NCBI RefSeq assembly: GCF_013868415.1
Contig: NZ_JACEMT010000051.1
Location: 1-64,000 of the forward strand
Source of the DNA: Marinobacterium marinum
Lineage (GTDB): Bacteria > Pseudomonadota > Gammaproteobacteria > Pseudomonadales > Balneatricaceae
Length of the DNA: 64,000 nt
Reading direction: 5' to 3'
Part shown: positions 8,893 through 19,081 of the stretch, piece after piece
Layout of the letters: the number at the start of each line of letters is the position of its first letter
How positions within the stretch are numbered: the first letter of the stretch is position 1
Translations under genes and position numbers: made by a program
Notes under the pieces: model-generated
Database searches by the model: none
Seen by the model: the letters and a program-made list of their open reading frames with translations, nothing else
What the model was told of the DNA's origin: nothing

Positions 8893-9627
8893 TTGGATAT
8901 CCGGCTTGAGCAGGCCAGTCTGCACTGGCAGCATCACTGCGTATTCAGCGACCTGAACCTGACCCTTCCGGGTGGCCAGTGGACCAGCATTCTGGGTCAG
9001 TCCGGCGTCGGCAAAAGTTCGTTGTTGCAGCTATTGTGCGGCATCGCCGACGAAGCCGCCATAACGGGGCAGATTTTCTGCAGTGACGGCCAACCGCTGG
9101 CCGGCCGCGTTGCCTGGATGGCACAACAGGATCTGCTGCTGCCCTGGCTATCGGTACTGGATAACGTGCTGCTCGGCGCTCGCCTTCAGGGCGGCACGGT
9201 CGGCTCTGAACAGGTCGAGCAGGCCCGCCACCTGCTCGTGCAAGTGGAATTGGGCAATCGCGCCAACGCTCGTCCGGCCCAGCTGTCCGGCGGCCAGCGC
9301 CAGCGCGTAGCCCTGGCCCGCACTCTGTTTCAGGACCAGCCGCTGGTGTGTATGGACGAGCCCTTCTCCGCTCTGGACGCAATCACTCGCCTGAAGCTGC
9401 AGGATCTGGCTGCCGAACTGCTGGCCGATCGCACGGTGCTGATGATCACCCATGATCCGCTGGAGGCGCTGCGCCTGTCCGACCGCATTCTGGTGCTGCG
9501 GGGCGCGCCGGCCCGCCTGTCCGACCCGATTATCCCGGCCGGGCAGACACCCCGCGCCATACACGACCAACAGGTATTGCAGCTGCAGGCACAACTGCTG
9601 GAGTTACTGGCAGGAGAAGCATCATGA
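8893..9627 (+). CDS. ABC transporter ATP-binding protein (thiamine precursor uptake, ThiZ-like)
   Basis: Cytoplasmic ATPase of 244 aa. It has Walker A GQSGVGKSS (about residue 35), Q-loop region WMAQQDLLLPWLSVLDNV, signature LSGGQRQRVALART and Walker B VCMDEPFSALD. It belongs to the nitrate/sulfonate/taurine-type subfamily to which ThiZ belongs. The only plausible start is TTG at 8893, 3 bp after the thiD stop; no ATG is available. Its end overlaps the permease start by 4 bp. Context suggests import of a pyrimidine such as formylaminopyrimidine. Confidence 0.9.
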   Translation: MDIRLEQASLHWQHHCVFSDLNLTLPGGQWTSILGQSGVGKSSLLQLLCGIADEAAITGQIFCSDGQPLAGRVAWMAQQDLLLPWLSVLDNVLLGARLQGGTVGSEQVEQARHLLVQVELGNRANARPAQLSGGQRQRVALARTLFQDQPLVCMDEPFSALDAITRLKLQDLAAELLADRTVLMITHDPLEALRLSDRILVLRGAPARLSDPIIPAGQTPRAIHDQQVLQLQAQLLELLAGEAS

Positions 9628-10397
9628 TGTCGCTGTTGCGCCCGATCGGCATTACCCTGGGCCTGCTGCTGAGCTGGCAGCTGATCGTCTGGCTCACCGA
9701 TGCCCCCCGCTTCATCCTGCCCGGTCCCCTGCTGGTGTTCAATACGCTGATCGACCAATTCCCGCTGCTGATGAAACATGCCGGCGTCACCCTGGCCGAG
9801 ATCCTGCTGGGGATGCTGCTGGGTGCCGGACTGGGGCTGATCAGTGCCCTGTCGCTGATCACCTGGGGCCGGTTACGCCGCTGGCTGCTGCCGGTGCTGG
9901 TGATCAGCCAGGCGATCCCCGTCTTCGCTTTGGCACCGGTGCTGATGCTCTGGCTTGGCTATGGCATGACGTCCAAGGTCGCAATGGCCACGCTGATCAT
10001 CTATTTCCCGGTCACCGCCGCCTGTTTCGATGGCTTGCGCCAGACGCCAACCGGCTATCTGCAACTGGCCCGCACCCTGGGTGCCGGCCGCCGCACCCAG
10101 TTGCTGCAGATCCGCCTGCCCGCCGCCCTGCCTGCCTTCGGCTCCGGCCTGCGCGTGGCCGCGTCGGTGGCGCCGATCGGCGCGGTGGTCGGCGAATGGG
10201 TAGGGTCATCGACCGGACTGGGCTACCTGATGCTGCACGCCAATGCCCGCATGCAAGTAGACCTGATGTTCGCCGCCCTGCTGGTGCTCGCCGTGATGGC
10301 GCTGGCGCTCTATTTTTCCGTCAACCTGATCGCACGACGACTCACGCCCTGGCTGAACGAGTCCACGTCGTCCGTAACCCGAGGTGATACCCCATGA
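9624..10397 (+). CDS. ABC transporter permease (thiamine precursor uptake, ThiX-like)
   Basis: Inner-membrane permease of 257 aa with about six hydrophobic segments. The EAA-type cytoplasmic loop LARTLGAGRRTQLLQIRLPAALPAFGSGLR lies near residue 148 and docks the ATPase. Two ATG codons are adjacent at the start (9624 and 9627). It overlaps the ATPase gene at its 5-prime end and the binding-protein gene at its 3-prime end, each by 4 bp, indicating translational coupling of the three transporter genes. Confidence 0.9.
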   Translation: MMSLLRPIGITLGLLLSWQLIVWLTDAPRFILPGPLLVFNTLIDQFPLLMKHAGVTLAEILLGMLLGAGLGLISALSLITWGRLRRWLLPVLVISQAIPVFALAPVLMLWLGYGMTSKVAMATLIIYFPVTAACFDGLRQTPTGYLQLARTLGAGRRTQLLQIRLPAALPAFGSGLRVAASVAPIGAVVGEWVGSSTGLGYLMLHANARMQVDLMFAALLVLAVMALALYFSVNLIARRLTPWLNESTSSVTRGDTP

Positions 10398-11326
10398 AAC
10401 GACTGACAGCCCTGCTGTGCGCTTGCCTCCTGTCCGCCCAGGCACTGGCCGCCGACAAGGTCGAGCTGCTGCTCGACTGGTTTATCAATCCTGACCACGG
10501 CCCGCTGATCGTTGCCCAACAGCAAGGCTACTTCGCCGCCCAGGGACTGGAGGTGAGTCTGGTGGAACCTGCCGACCCGTCGATGCCACCCAAGCTGGTG
10601 GCCGCCGGCAAGGCCGATATGGCATTGACCTACCAGCCACAGCTGCACGTAATGGTCGGTGAAGAGCTGCCGCTGACCCGCATCGGCACCCTGATCGCGA
10701 CACCGCTGAACTCGCTGGTGGTGCTGGATAAAGGCCCGATCAAGACCCTGGCCGACCTCAAGGGCAAGAAGGTGGGTTATTCGGTGGGCGGCTACGAAGA
10801 AGCCCTGATGCGCGCCATGCTCAAACCCCACGGCCTGACGCTGGACGATATCGAGATGGTCAACGTCAACTGGTCGCTGTCACCGTCACTGATCACCGGT
10901 CAGGTCGACGCCGTAATCGGTGCCTACCGCAACTTCGAGCTGAACCAGATGGATATCGAGGGCCACCCGGGCCGCGCCTTCTACGTAGAAGAGGAAGGCG
11001 TCCCCGCCTATGACGAGCTGGTGCTGGTGATCAACAACCAGGATCGGGGTGACCAACGCTTCGCCCGTGTGATGGCCGCACTGGAACAGGCAACCCAGTA
11101 CATCGTCAACCACCCGGACGACGCCTGGAAATCCTTCGTCAGCTACAAGCCGGATGAACTGAACACCGAACTCAACCGCCGCGCCTGGGCCGATACCCTG
11201 AGCCGCTTTGCGCTGCGCCCGGCCGCACTGGATGAAGCCCGTTACCAGCGCGTCGGCGCCTTCATGCAGGAACAGGGTCTGGCCAAACGCAACCCGCCGG
11301 TAACCGACTACGCCATCGAGCCCTGA
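10394..11326 (+). CDS. ABC transporter substrate-binding protein, ThiY/NMT1 type
   Basis: Periplasmic binding protein of 310 aa. A signal peptide (residues 1-19) ends AQALAA. The mature protein begins KVELLLDWFINPDHGPLIVA, the hallmark of the THI5/NMT1-like family that binds formylaminopyrimidine or HMP precursors. Later ALTYQPQLHVM and GYSVGGYEEALM follow the family pattern. It sits in the TPP-riboswitch operon with ThiD, TenA and ThiC, so pyrimidine salvage is the likely role. The exact ligand is inferred. Confidence 0.9.
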   Translation: MKRLTALLCACLLSAQALAADKVELLLDWFINPDHGPLIVAQQQGYFAAQGLEVSLVEPADPSMPPKLVAAGKADMALTYQPQLHVMVGEELPLTRIGTLIATPLNSLVVLDKGPIKTLADLKGKKVGYSVGGYEEALMRAMLKPHGLTLDDIEMVNVNWSLSPSLITGQVDAVIGAYRNFELNQMDIEGHPGRAFYVEEEGVPAYDELVLVINNQDRGDQRFARVMAALEQATQYIVNHPDDAWKSFVSYKPDELNTELNRRAWADTLSRFALRPAALDEARYQRVGAFMQEQGLAKRNPPVTDYAIEP

Positions 11327-11334
11327 GCACCCAT

Positions 11335-12087
11335 ATGGGCAGCCTTGAGCCAAACAAAATGGAACGCCTGATGACCTTTGCCGATTACCGCCAACAGCAC
11401 CCGCAGCAGCCGCTGAACGAGCAGCTGCGCGGCTACGCCGAAGCCGACTGGAACCGGGCAGTGAGCCATGCCTTCACCGAAGCGCTGGGCGATGACCGCC
11501 TGGAGGATGACGTCTACGCCCGCTATCTGGTGCAGGACTACGCCTTCATCGACACCCTGGTCAACCTGGTCGCCCGCACTATTGCCAACGCCCCGGCGAT
11601 GCCGCCCAAGACCGTGCTGGCCGGCTTTCTCGCAGCGCTGACCAGCGATGAGAACACCTATTTCCTGCGTGCTTTCAAAGCCCTGGAGCTGGGCGAAGTG
11701 GATTACCTGAATCCAAAGCTGCATCCGGTCAGTCGGGCGATCATCGACACCATGCAAGCGTCGGAGGCCAGTTACGAAGACGCCATCATCTGCCTTTGTG
11801 TGGCGGAATGGTCCTACCTGAGCTGGTCACAGCTGCAGGCGGAGAAACCGCGCGGCAAGCGCTTTTATCTGCAGGAATGGATCGATATCCACGTCCTGCC
11901 CGAGTTCGAGCAGTTCGTTGTCTGGCTGCGTGGCCAGGTGGACAGCTTTGCCGATCGCGATGACGCCACCCTGGAACGGCTGGCAGAACTCTTCCAGCGC
12001 ATGTGTGTACTTGAGCATCAGTTTTTCAGCGCCAGCCTTGACCCCGAATCCGTAACCCAACCGGAGGTGCCACGTGTCACTGTATGA
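11335..12087 (+). CDS. TenA family protein lacking the usual Pro-Cys
   Basis: All-helical haem-oxygenase-fold protein of 250 aa, similar in layout to thiaminase II (DVYARYLVQDYAFIDTLV near residue 55). At the position where TenA_C enzymes carry their catalytic Pro-Cys, this protein reads ICLCVAEWSYLSW, without that dipeptide. It is therefore more like the TenA_E group, which acts on aminopyrimidine or formylamino intermediates. The start is uncertain: ATG at 11335, 11359 or 11371, none with a strong ribosome-binding site. Its last 14 bases overlap the second tenA gene. Confidence 0.82.
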   Translation: MGSLEPNKMERLMTFADYRQQHPQQPLNEQLRGYAEADWNRAVSHAFTEALGDDRLEDDVYARYLVQDYAFIDTLVNLVARTIANAPAMPPKTVLAGFLAALTSDENTYFLRAFKALELGEVDYLNPKLHPVSRAIIDTMQASEASYEDAIICLCVAEWSYLSWSQLQAEKPRGKRFYLQEWIDIHVLPEFEQFVVWLRGQVDSFADRDDATLERLAELFQRMCVLEHQFFSASLDPESVTQPEVPRVTV

Positions 12088-12736
12088 CCATCTGAAAACC
12101 CGCTGTGCCGATGACTGGAACGCCTATATCCAGCACGACTTCGTACGTCATCTGGGACAGGGAACCTTGCCCAGGGAATGCTTCCAGCACTACCTGAAAC
12201 AGGATTACCTGTTCCTGATCCAGTTCAGCCGCGCCTGGGGCCTGGCGGTGTTCAAGAGCGAAGACCTGACCAGCATGCGCTACGCCCAGTCCGGCCTCAA
12301 CGCCATGCTGGATACCGAGATCGGCCTGCATGTGGACTACTGCCGCGACTGGGGCATCAGCGAAGCCCAGCTGCAGGCGCTGCCGGAGGCCTCGGCGACC
12401 GTGGCCTACACCCGCTACGTACTGGACGCCGGTTTTGCCGGTGACTTGCTCGATCTGCACGTGGCACTGGCCCCCTGCATCATCGGCTATGCCGAGATTG
12501 CCAACTGGCTGGCCGCACAACCCGATACGGTGCGCGAGGACAGCCCCTACGCCCCCTGGATCGACATGTACCTGAGCGATGAGTACCAGCAGGCCGCCAA
12601 TACCGAACGTGAACTGCTGGACACTTTGGGCCAGAACCTGCCTCCCGCCCGCCTGGAGGCACTGAGCAAACGTTTTCGTACCGCCACCCGCATGGAAGCG
12701 AGCTTCTGGCAGATGGGCCTGGATCTGGCCGACTGA
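12074..12736 (+). CDS. tenA: Aminopyrimidine aminohydrolase / thiaminase II (TenA)
   Basis: Hydrolyses aminopyrimidine breakdown products of thiamine to HMP for salvage; cytoplasmic, 220 aa. Family features: FVRHLGQGTLPRECFQHYLKQDYLFL near residue 17, and the catalytic cysteine in HVALAPCIIGYAEI near 135. Starts at GTG 12074 with GGAGG 6 nt upstream, overlapping the preceding paralogue by 14 bp. It is the Cys-type (TenA_C) partner to the upstream protein, so the operon encodes both subclasses. Confidence 0.93.
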   Translation: MSLYDHLKTRCADDWNAYIQHDFVRHLGQGTLPRECFQHYLKQDYLFLIQFSRAWGLAVFKSEDLTSMRYAQSGLNAMLDTEIGLHVDYCRDWGISEAQLQALPEASATVAYTRYVLDAGFAGDLLDLHVALAPCIIGYAEIANWLAAQPDTVREDSPYAPWIDMYLSDEYQQAANTERELLDTLGQNLPPARLEALSKRFRTATRMEASFWQMGLDLAD

Positions 12737-12751
12737 GTATTACAACGATAA

Positions 12752-14641
<1,890 letters not shown>

Positions 14642-14656
14642 TCCCGACGCTGAATC

Positions 14657-14691
14657 CCCCTTCTATGCGTCCTGACGGGCCATAGAAGGGG
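14657..14691 (+). terminator. Hairpin after thiC
   Basis: A perfect 11-bp stem (CCCCTTCTATG at 14657-14667 with its complement at 14681-14691, 13-nt loop) lies 15 bp after the thiC stop. No T run follows, so it may be a weak terminator or an mRNA-stabilising stem. Confidence 0.5.
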
Positions 14692-14790
14692 CCGTTCAGT
14701 ATGTCGACCGGTACATTCATACAACCGATATCTTTCATCCGCATACTCGCCCGGTACCGGCCCACCGCCCATTTTCAGGAGACACATGAC

Positions 14791-14871
14791 ATGTACCGAG
14801 GTCTAATCCTTGCCGCCGCCACCCTGTGGCTGACTGGCTGCTCAGGGGTCCCCTTCGTCCCCTTTATCTAA
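14791..14871 (+). CDS. Tiny lipoprotein, 26 codons
   Basis: A short open frame encodes MYRGLILAAATLWLTGC and then SGVPFVPFI. It has a basic residue, a hydrophobic core and a lipobox L-T-G-C, so it would leave a ten-residue lipidated peptide after signal peptidase II. AGGAG lies 9-10 nt upstream, acceptable spacing. It stands alone between thiC and hexR. Entericidin-like small lipoproteins are the nearest known type; no specific family is recognised. It is too short for ordinary gene callers, so confidence is moderate. Confidence 0.55.
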   Translation: MYRGLILAAATLWLTGCSGVPFVPFI

Positions 14872-14948
14872 GCCGGCCCCCACACCCGACGCCACCAGGC
14901 TATCCCTCTCACTCCCGGCTCCACCGATGATACAGAACCTCGGTAGCA

Positions 14949-14977
14949 TTGGGCGGGGCCTGTTTCATTGTTATACT
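14949..14977 (+). promoter_or_regulatory. hexR promoter
   Basis: TTGGGC (14949-14954), a 17-bp spacer and TATACT (14972-14977) lie 35 bp before the hexR ATG. The longest open frame would begin inside the -35, so this promoter supports the downstream start. Confidence 0.5.
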
Positions 14978-15011
14978 CAGGCCTCAAGCAGTAAACATGG
15001 AAGCAACGGAG

Positions 15012-15911
15012 ATGAACTCCTTCAATCTGCTCAAATCGATCGCTGACGCCCGTTCCCGCTTGCGCAAATCCGAGCAGAAGGTGGCTGATTATGTACTGGC
15101 CAACCCGAACGAGGTCATTCACATGCGCATCGTTGATCTGGCGTCGGAAGCCCAGGTCAGTGAGCCCACCGTCGTACGCTTCTGTCGCGCTCTGGACTAT
15201 GACGGATTTCAGGATTTCAAACTGACCCTGGCACAGGGGTTGGCCAGTAATGCCAGCTATGAGCAGTTCTCGCTCGACTCCAAAGACACGGTCATTGAGT
15301 TCAAGCAGAAAATCTTCGACTCCATGATCGGCAACCTGATCAACATCCGTGATCAGCTTGACCCCGGTACGCTTGAAGAAGCCATTGATGCATTGGCCAA
15401 GGCGCGTCGTGTCGAATTTTACGGTTTTGGTGCCTCGGCACCGGTCTGTGCCGATGCACAACACAAGTTCTACCGGCTCATGATCTCGGCAGCCGCCTAC
15501 TCCGACCCGCATATGCAAACCATTTCGGCACTGACACTGGGTGAAGGCGATGTAGTGGTCACCATTTCCCAGACCGGCCGTACCAAGGACCTGCTGCATA
15601 CTGCCAAGCTGGTTCAGGACAAGGGCGCAACCGTGATCACGCTTTGCCCCGGCAATACACCACTGGCGGATCTGGCGACCATTCCGATCCATGTGGATGT
15701 AGAAGAGGACAAGGACCTGAGCACGCTGATGTCGTCTCGCGTCGTGCATCTGGTGATCATCGACATTCTCGCCGTGGGTGTCGCCATGAAGCTGGGGCCG
15801 GCACTGGTCGATCACCTGAAAACGATCAAGCGGGGCCTGCGCAACCTGCGCCAGAACGACAAGCGACTGCCCCCCATGCGCCGCCTTTCCCCCGACAGCG
15901 ACGGCGAGTAA
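15012..15911 (+). CDS. hexR: HexR-type MurR/RpiR family transcriptional regulator
   Basis: Sugar-phosphate-sensing repressor of 299 aa. The N-terminal helix-turn-helix covers about residues 1-80 (RLRKSEQKVADYVLANP, then VSEPTVVRFCRALDYDGFQDFK). A C-terminal SIS domain of about 130 residues includes FYGFGASAPVCADAQHKFYRL and VVTISQTGRTKDLLHTA. HexR in gammaproteobacteria senses 2-keto-3-deoxy-6-phosphogluconate and controls Entner-Doudoroff and central carbon genes. Unusually it has no zwf/edd genes beside it here. ATG at 15012 is chosen over 14949, which would overlap the promoter; ATG 14997 is possible. Confidence 0.9.
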   Translation: MNSFNLLKSIADARSRLRKSEQKVADYVLANPNEVIHMRIVDLASEAQVSEPTVVRFCRALDYDGFQDFKLTLAQGLASNASYEQFSLDSKDTVIEFKQKIFDSMIGNLINIRDQLDPGTLEEAIDALAKARRVEFYGFGASAPVCADAQHKFYRLMISAAAYSDPHMQTISALTLGEGDVVVTISQTGRTKDLLHTAKLVQDKGATVITLCPGNTPLADLATIPIHVDVEEDKDLSTLMSSRVVHLVIIDILAVGVAMKLGPALVDHLKTIKRGLRNLRQNDKRLPPMRRLSPDSDGE

Positions 15912-16080
15912 CCACTCGCCGTCATCCCGCTGCAATACGCCTGCGCCATACTCTTTCACAGCCCTTCGGGGAATTGATCTTTTGTTCTCAACAGAGTACA
16001 AAAAAATCTCCATGTGTGTTTGCTGTCGTCAGGCACCCTATATCTCCTGATTACAGCGACCCTGAGATCGGAGCAAGGCT

Positions 16081-16290
16081 ATGCTGATACGGAAAGAACA
16101 GGACCTGGACCCCATCCAGACCGAGGTTTTCGACATCATGGTTGGTTACGATGTCGAACAGAAAAATCGTCGCAAGCAGCACGCAACCCGCCGTTTGCTG
16201 GAAGCGCGGCGCGCCATAGAACGGCGCCGGGAGGAAAAAGAGCTGATGTCATGGATTGACGAGACATCCTGGTTCGAAGACGAACACTGA
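16081..16290 (+). CDS. Small charged helical protein, function unknown
   Basis: Protein of 69 aa, very rich in Arg, Lys and Glu, predicted as one long helix (QKNRRKQHATRRLLEARRAI), ending in an acidic aromatic tail WFEDEH. AAGG lies just before the ATG and an intrinsic-type hairpin follows the stop. It resembles the small PA3496-like group of gammaproteobacterial proteins, but that match is tentative. No enzymatic motif is visible. Confidence 0.65.
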   Translation: MLIRKEQDLDPIQTEVFDIMVGYDVEQKNRRKQHATRRLLEARRAIERRREEKELMSWIDETSWFEDEH

Positions 16291-16301
16291 CACCGGAGGG
16301 C

Positions 16302-16325
16302 AAGCCAGCCCCTCCGGGCTGGCTT
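16302..16325. terminator. Convergent terminator hairpin
   Basis: A perfect 10-bp stem (AAGCCAGCCC at 16302-16311 with 16316-16325) and a 4-nt loop lie between two convergent genes with 41 bp between their stops. It could serve both directions. Confidence 0.7.
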
Positions 16326-16331
16326 TGAACC

Positions 16332-17822
16332 TCAGTTCGTCGGGTACAATATATTCAGCGGCACGGCACCGCCACCGTCCACAACCACCGCCGCATGCTC
16401 ACGCCGCAGCTGACGCGGTTCCGTCACCCCGCAGGAATGCGCTATCAATTCCACCTCGTGAACCAGATTTCGGTGGAAGTTGGCAACACGCTCGGCCTTG
16501 ACCTCCGGCACCAGTCCCTGCTGCAACTTGGGATCGTGAGTTGTAATGCCCGTCGGACAGGTATTCTTGTTGCACTGCAAGGCCTGAATACATCCCAGGG
16601 CAAACATGAAGCCCCGCGCTGTCACCACGAAATCGGCGCCCAGACAGATGGCGGCAGCCACTTCGGTAGGATTGATCAGTTTGCCCGATGCCACCACCCG
16701 TATCCGATTACGGAGGTTATGCTGTGTCAGCTTGTTCACCAGCAATGGCAAACTCTCGCGCAACGGTAGCCCGACACTGTCCATCAGCGGCATCGGAGCG
16801 GCACCGGTACCGCCATCGGCACTGTCCAGCGTAATAAAGTCGGGCGCGGATTCACTGCCCCGCTGCGTCACGGCCTCGCAAAAGCTGTCCAGCCAATCCG
16901 TTGTGCCCAGTACCAGCTTGAAGCCGACCGGCTTACCGGTGACCTCACGCACTCTGGCGATAAAATCGAGCAGATCGTCGATGCTGGAGATCTCCGGATG
17001 GCGGTTCGGGCTGATGGATGCTTGCCCCACCGGAATACCACGCGCTTCCGCTATTTCGGGGGTAACCTTGTCGGCCGGCAGTATCCCGCCCTTGCCCGGC
17101 TTGGCCCCCTGACTCAGCTTAATTTCGAACATCCGCACCTGCTCATGTGCCGCTACCTCTCGCAGACGCTCGTCATCCAGCTGGCCCTGCTCATCCCGTA
17201 CACCGTACTTGGCCGTCCCGATCTGGAACACGATGTCGCAGCCGCCTTCCAGATGATATCGGGACAGCGCACCCTCGCCCGTATTCATCCAGCAGCCGGC
17301 CTTGGCCGCTCCTTTCGACAGAGCACGGACGGCCGGGGCCGAGAGAGCTCCGAAGCTCATCCCTGATATATTCAACAGCGATGCCGCATCATAGGGCGTA
17401 CGGCAATAGGGACCGATACGCACCGGCTGTGTGCTCGCGGCATCCTCGCTCAAGGTCGGAAACGGGCAGTTGAGAAAATAATACGTACCCGGCTTGCGCA
17501 GATCACGCGTCGACCCGAAGGCAACGGTGTTATCAACATTTTTGGCCGCACGATACACCCAAGAGCGCTGGGCACGGTTGAAGGGCATCTCCTCGCGATC
17601 CATAGCGAAAAAATACTGCCGAAAGAACTCGCCCAATTCTTCAAACAGGTAACGAAACCGCCCCAACAGCGGATAGTTTCGACGAATGGTGTGAGCCGTC
17701 TGCCGTTTGTCCAGCTGGTACATGACAACGCCGGCCACCAGCGCCCCCACAACGGTCAACAGTACAATCACCCCGATCAGTGCGATAAAACCGATCGCCA
17801 GCGTGTAGAGGGTATCGTTCAT
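16332..17822 (-). CDS. FMN-binding glutamate synthase family protein, membrane anchored
   Basis: Protein of 496 aa. One N-terminal membrane segment (about residues 5-32) is followed by a stand-alone GltS FMN-binding barrel domain. Visible motifs include TLDSADGGTGAAPMPLMDSVGLPL, the FMN/ammonia site MSFGALSAPAVRALSKGA, and the 3Fe-4S cysteine cluster GCIQALQCNKNTCPTGI. It lacks both the glutaminase domain and an NADPH small-subunit partner, so it cannot be a complete glutamate synthase. Related stand-alone proteins are of unknown function. It is monocistronic and convergent with the small charged gene. Confidence 0.88.
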   Translation of the reverse strand: MNDTLYTLAIGFIALIGVIVLLTVVGALVAGVVMYQLDKRQTAHTIRRNYPLLGRFRYLFEELGEFFRQYFFAMDREEMPFNRAQRSWVYRAAKNVDNTVAFGSTRDLRKPGTYYFLNCPFPTLSEDAASTQPVRIGPYCRTPYDAASLLNISGMSFGALSAPAVRALSKGAAKAGCWMNTGEGALSRYHLEGGCDIVFQIGTAKYGVRDEQGQLDDERLREVAAHEQVRMFEIKLSQGAKPGKGGILPADKVTPEIAEARGIPVGQASISPNRHPEISSIDDLLDFIARVREVTGKPVGFKLVLGTTDWLDSFCEAVTQRGSESAPDFITLDSADGGTGAAPMPLMDSVGLPLRESLPLLVNKLTQHNLRNRIRVVASGKLINPTEVAAAICLGADFVVTARGFMFALGCIQALQCNKNTCPTGITTHDPKLQQGLVPEVKAERVANFHRNLVHEVELIAHSCGVTEPRQLRREHAAVVVDGGGAVPLNILYPTN

Positions 17823-17978
17823 AGCATTCCTTGTCCGCTCTATATCAACGTGGCCCTATCCTAACCCGCCACTCGATCTACGACCATGACCTGCCGCCGT
17901 AAGCGGATGGAATCCACTTCCCCACTCCTCCTGTCGGCGTTAAGCTGTAGCTGACAAACGGAAGGAGCCAACTGTAAC

Positions 17979-18596
17979 GTGAATGTGCAAAAAGTCGTTG
18001 TTCTGCATGGGCTTTATATGTCCGGTCTGGTCATGCGCCCGCTGTGCCGACGCCTGAATAAACGGGGCTACGCCACACTCAATTTGACCTACAACACCCT
18101 CTCCCCCGATATCGAGACGATCTGCAGCAAGATAGACGCCTTTATCGACAACGAACCCACCGCATTTGTCTGTCACTCAATGGGCGGCCTGATTGCGCGT
18201 CGATACCTTGAACAGGCTTCAGAGCAAAGCCGCCTGGTCAATCCGGTCATCACCCTGGGGACGCCGCACAAGGGCAGCTTTCTGGCCCGGGAAATCAGCC
18301 AGTCCAAGCTCAAGGGGCTATTAAAGAACAGCATCGACTACCTGCTCACTGACAGCGGACACTGGCCTTTTCCCGCTCGGCTATACAGCATTGCCGGCGA
18401 TCTGCCGGTCGGTTTGTTACCCCTGTTAAGTCCCAAGTCGGAATCAGATGGTACGGTCCTGATCAACGAAACCTGTGTCACCGGCATGCATGAACATAAG
18501 ATCTTCCCGCTCAGCCATACCAGCCTGATCTATTCCCGTCGTGTCATGGATTATATTCTGGATGTGTTGGCCCATACCCATGAGCCTGGGGCCTGA
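17979..18596 (+). CDS. Alpha/beta hydrolase, lipase/esterase-like
   Basis: Protein of 205 aa with the lipase pattern VVLHGLYMSG (oxyanion region) near residue 6 and the nucleophile elbow CHSMGG near 66, then ITLGTPHKGSFLA. A late histidine (HTSLIYS near residue 184) and an aspartate in SESDGTV complete a plausible triad. There is no signal peptide, so it acts inside the cell. GTG at 17979 is about 10 nt from GGAAGGAG. Substrate unknown. Confidence 0.82.
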   Translation: MNVQKVVVLHGLYMSGLVMRPLCRRLNKRGYATLNLTYNTLSPDIETICSKIDAFIDNEPTAFVCHSMGGLIARRYLEQASEQSRLVNPVITLGTPHKGSFLAREISQSKLKGLLKNSIDYLLTDSGHWPFPARLYSIAGDLPVGLLPLLSPKSESDGTVLINETCVTGMHEHKIFPLSHTSLIYSRRVMDYILDVLAHTHEPGA

Positions 18597-18633
18597 TCTA
18601 TACTGAAGGTGCTCAAACAGCCGGAACCTTGCC

Positions 18634-19065
18634 ATGCAACATAACCGCCAATCGAGATCTGCAGGCCCCATGCGCTGGCTTTGGCTTGTTTTTACCTGGG
18701 CCTGCGTTGCACTGGCCCTGTTGGGTGTCCTGCTGCCGGGACTGCCAACCACCGTTTTTGTCTTGATGGCTGCCTGGAGCGCCTCACGCTGCTCGCCACG
18801 GCTGCGCCGCTGGCTGGAACAGCATGAGCTGTTCGGCCATCGATTGCGTAACTGGGAACAGGGCGGCTATATCGACCGTCAGACCAAATGGACTGCCAGC
18901 GCCGGCATGCTGCTGGCAACGGTAATGGTCCTGATCAGCATCAGCCACCCGCTTCTGCTGGCCGCTATTCTGTTGCTGATCGGTATCGGCGCCTTTACGG
19001 TCTGGTCGCGCCCGGAGCCCGGCACAGGCGATACCGCCTGGCCCGACTCTCGGGATTCAGCCTGA
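18634..19065 (+). CDS. YbaN/DUF454 family inner-membrane protein
   Basis: Small membrane protein of 143 aa. Two hydrophobic regions (about residues 13-45 and 88-118) flank the family core LLPGLPTTVFVLMAAWSASR and LFGHRLRNWEQGGYIDRQTKW, which identifies DUF454. Function is unknown for the family. GGAA lies 8 nt before the ATG. It ends 16 bp from the convergent glmS stop. Confidence 0.88.
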   Translation: MQHNRQSRSAGPMRWLWLVFTWACVALALLGVLLPGLPTTVFVLMAAWSASRCSPRLRRWLEQHELFGHRLRNWEQGGYIDRQTKWTASAGMLLATVMVLISISHPLLLAAILLLIGIGAFTVWSRPEPGTGDTAWPDSRDSA

Positions 19066-19081
19066 CCTTCAGCACGAAAGG

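Noticed and set aside
14868-16013. Minus-strand open frame of 381 codons
   Set aside because: Antisense to hexR and covers its promoter.
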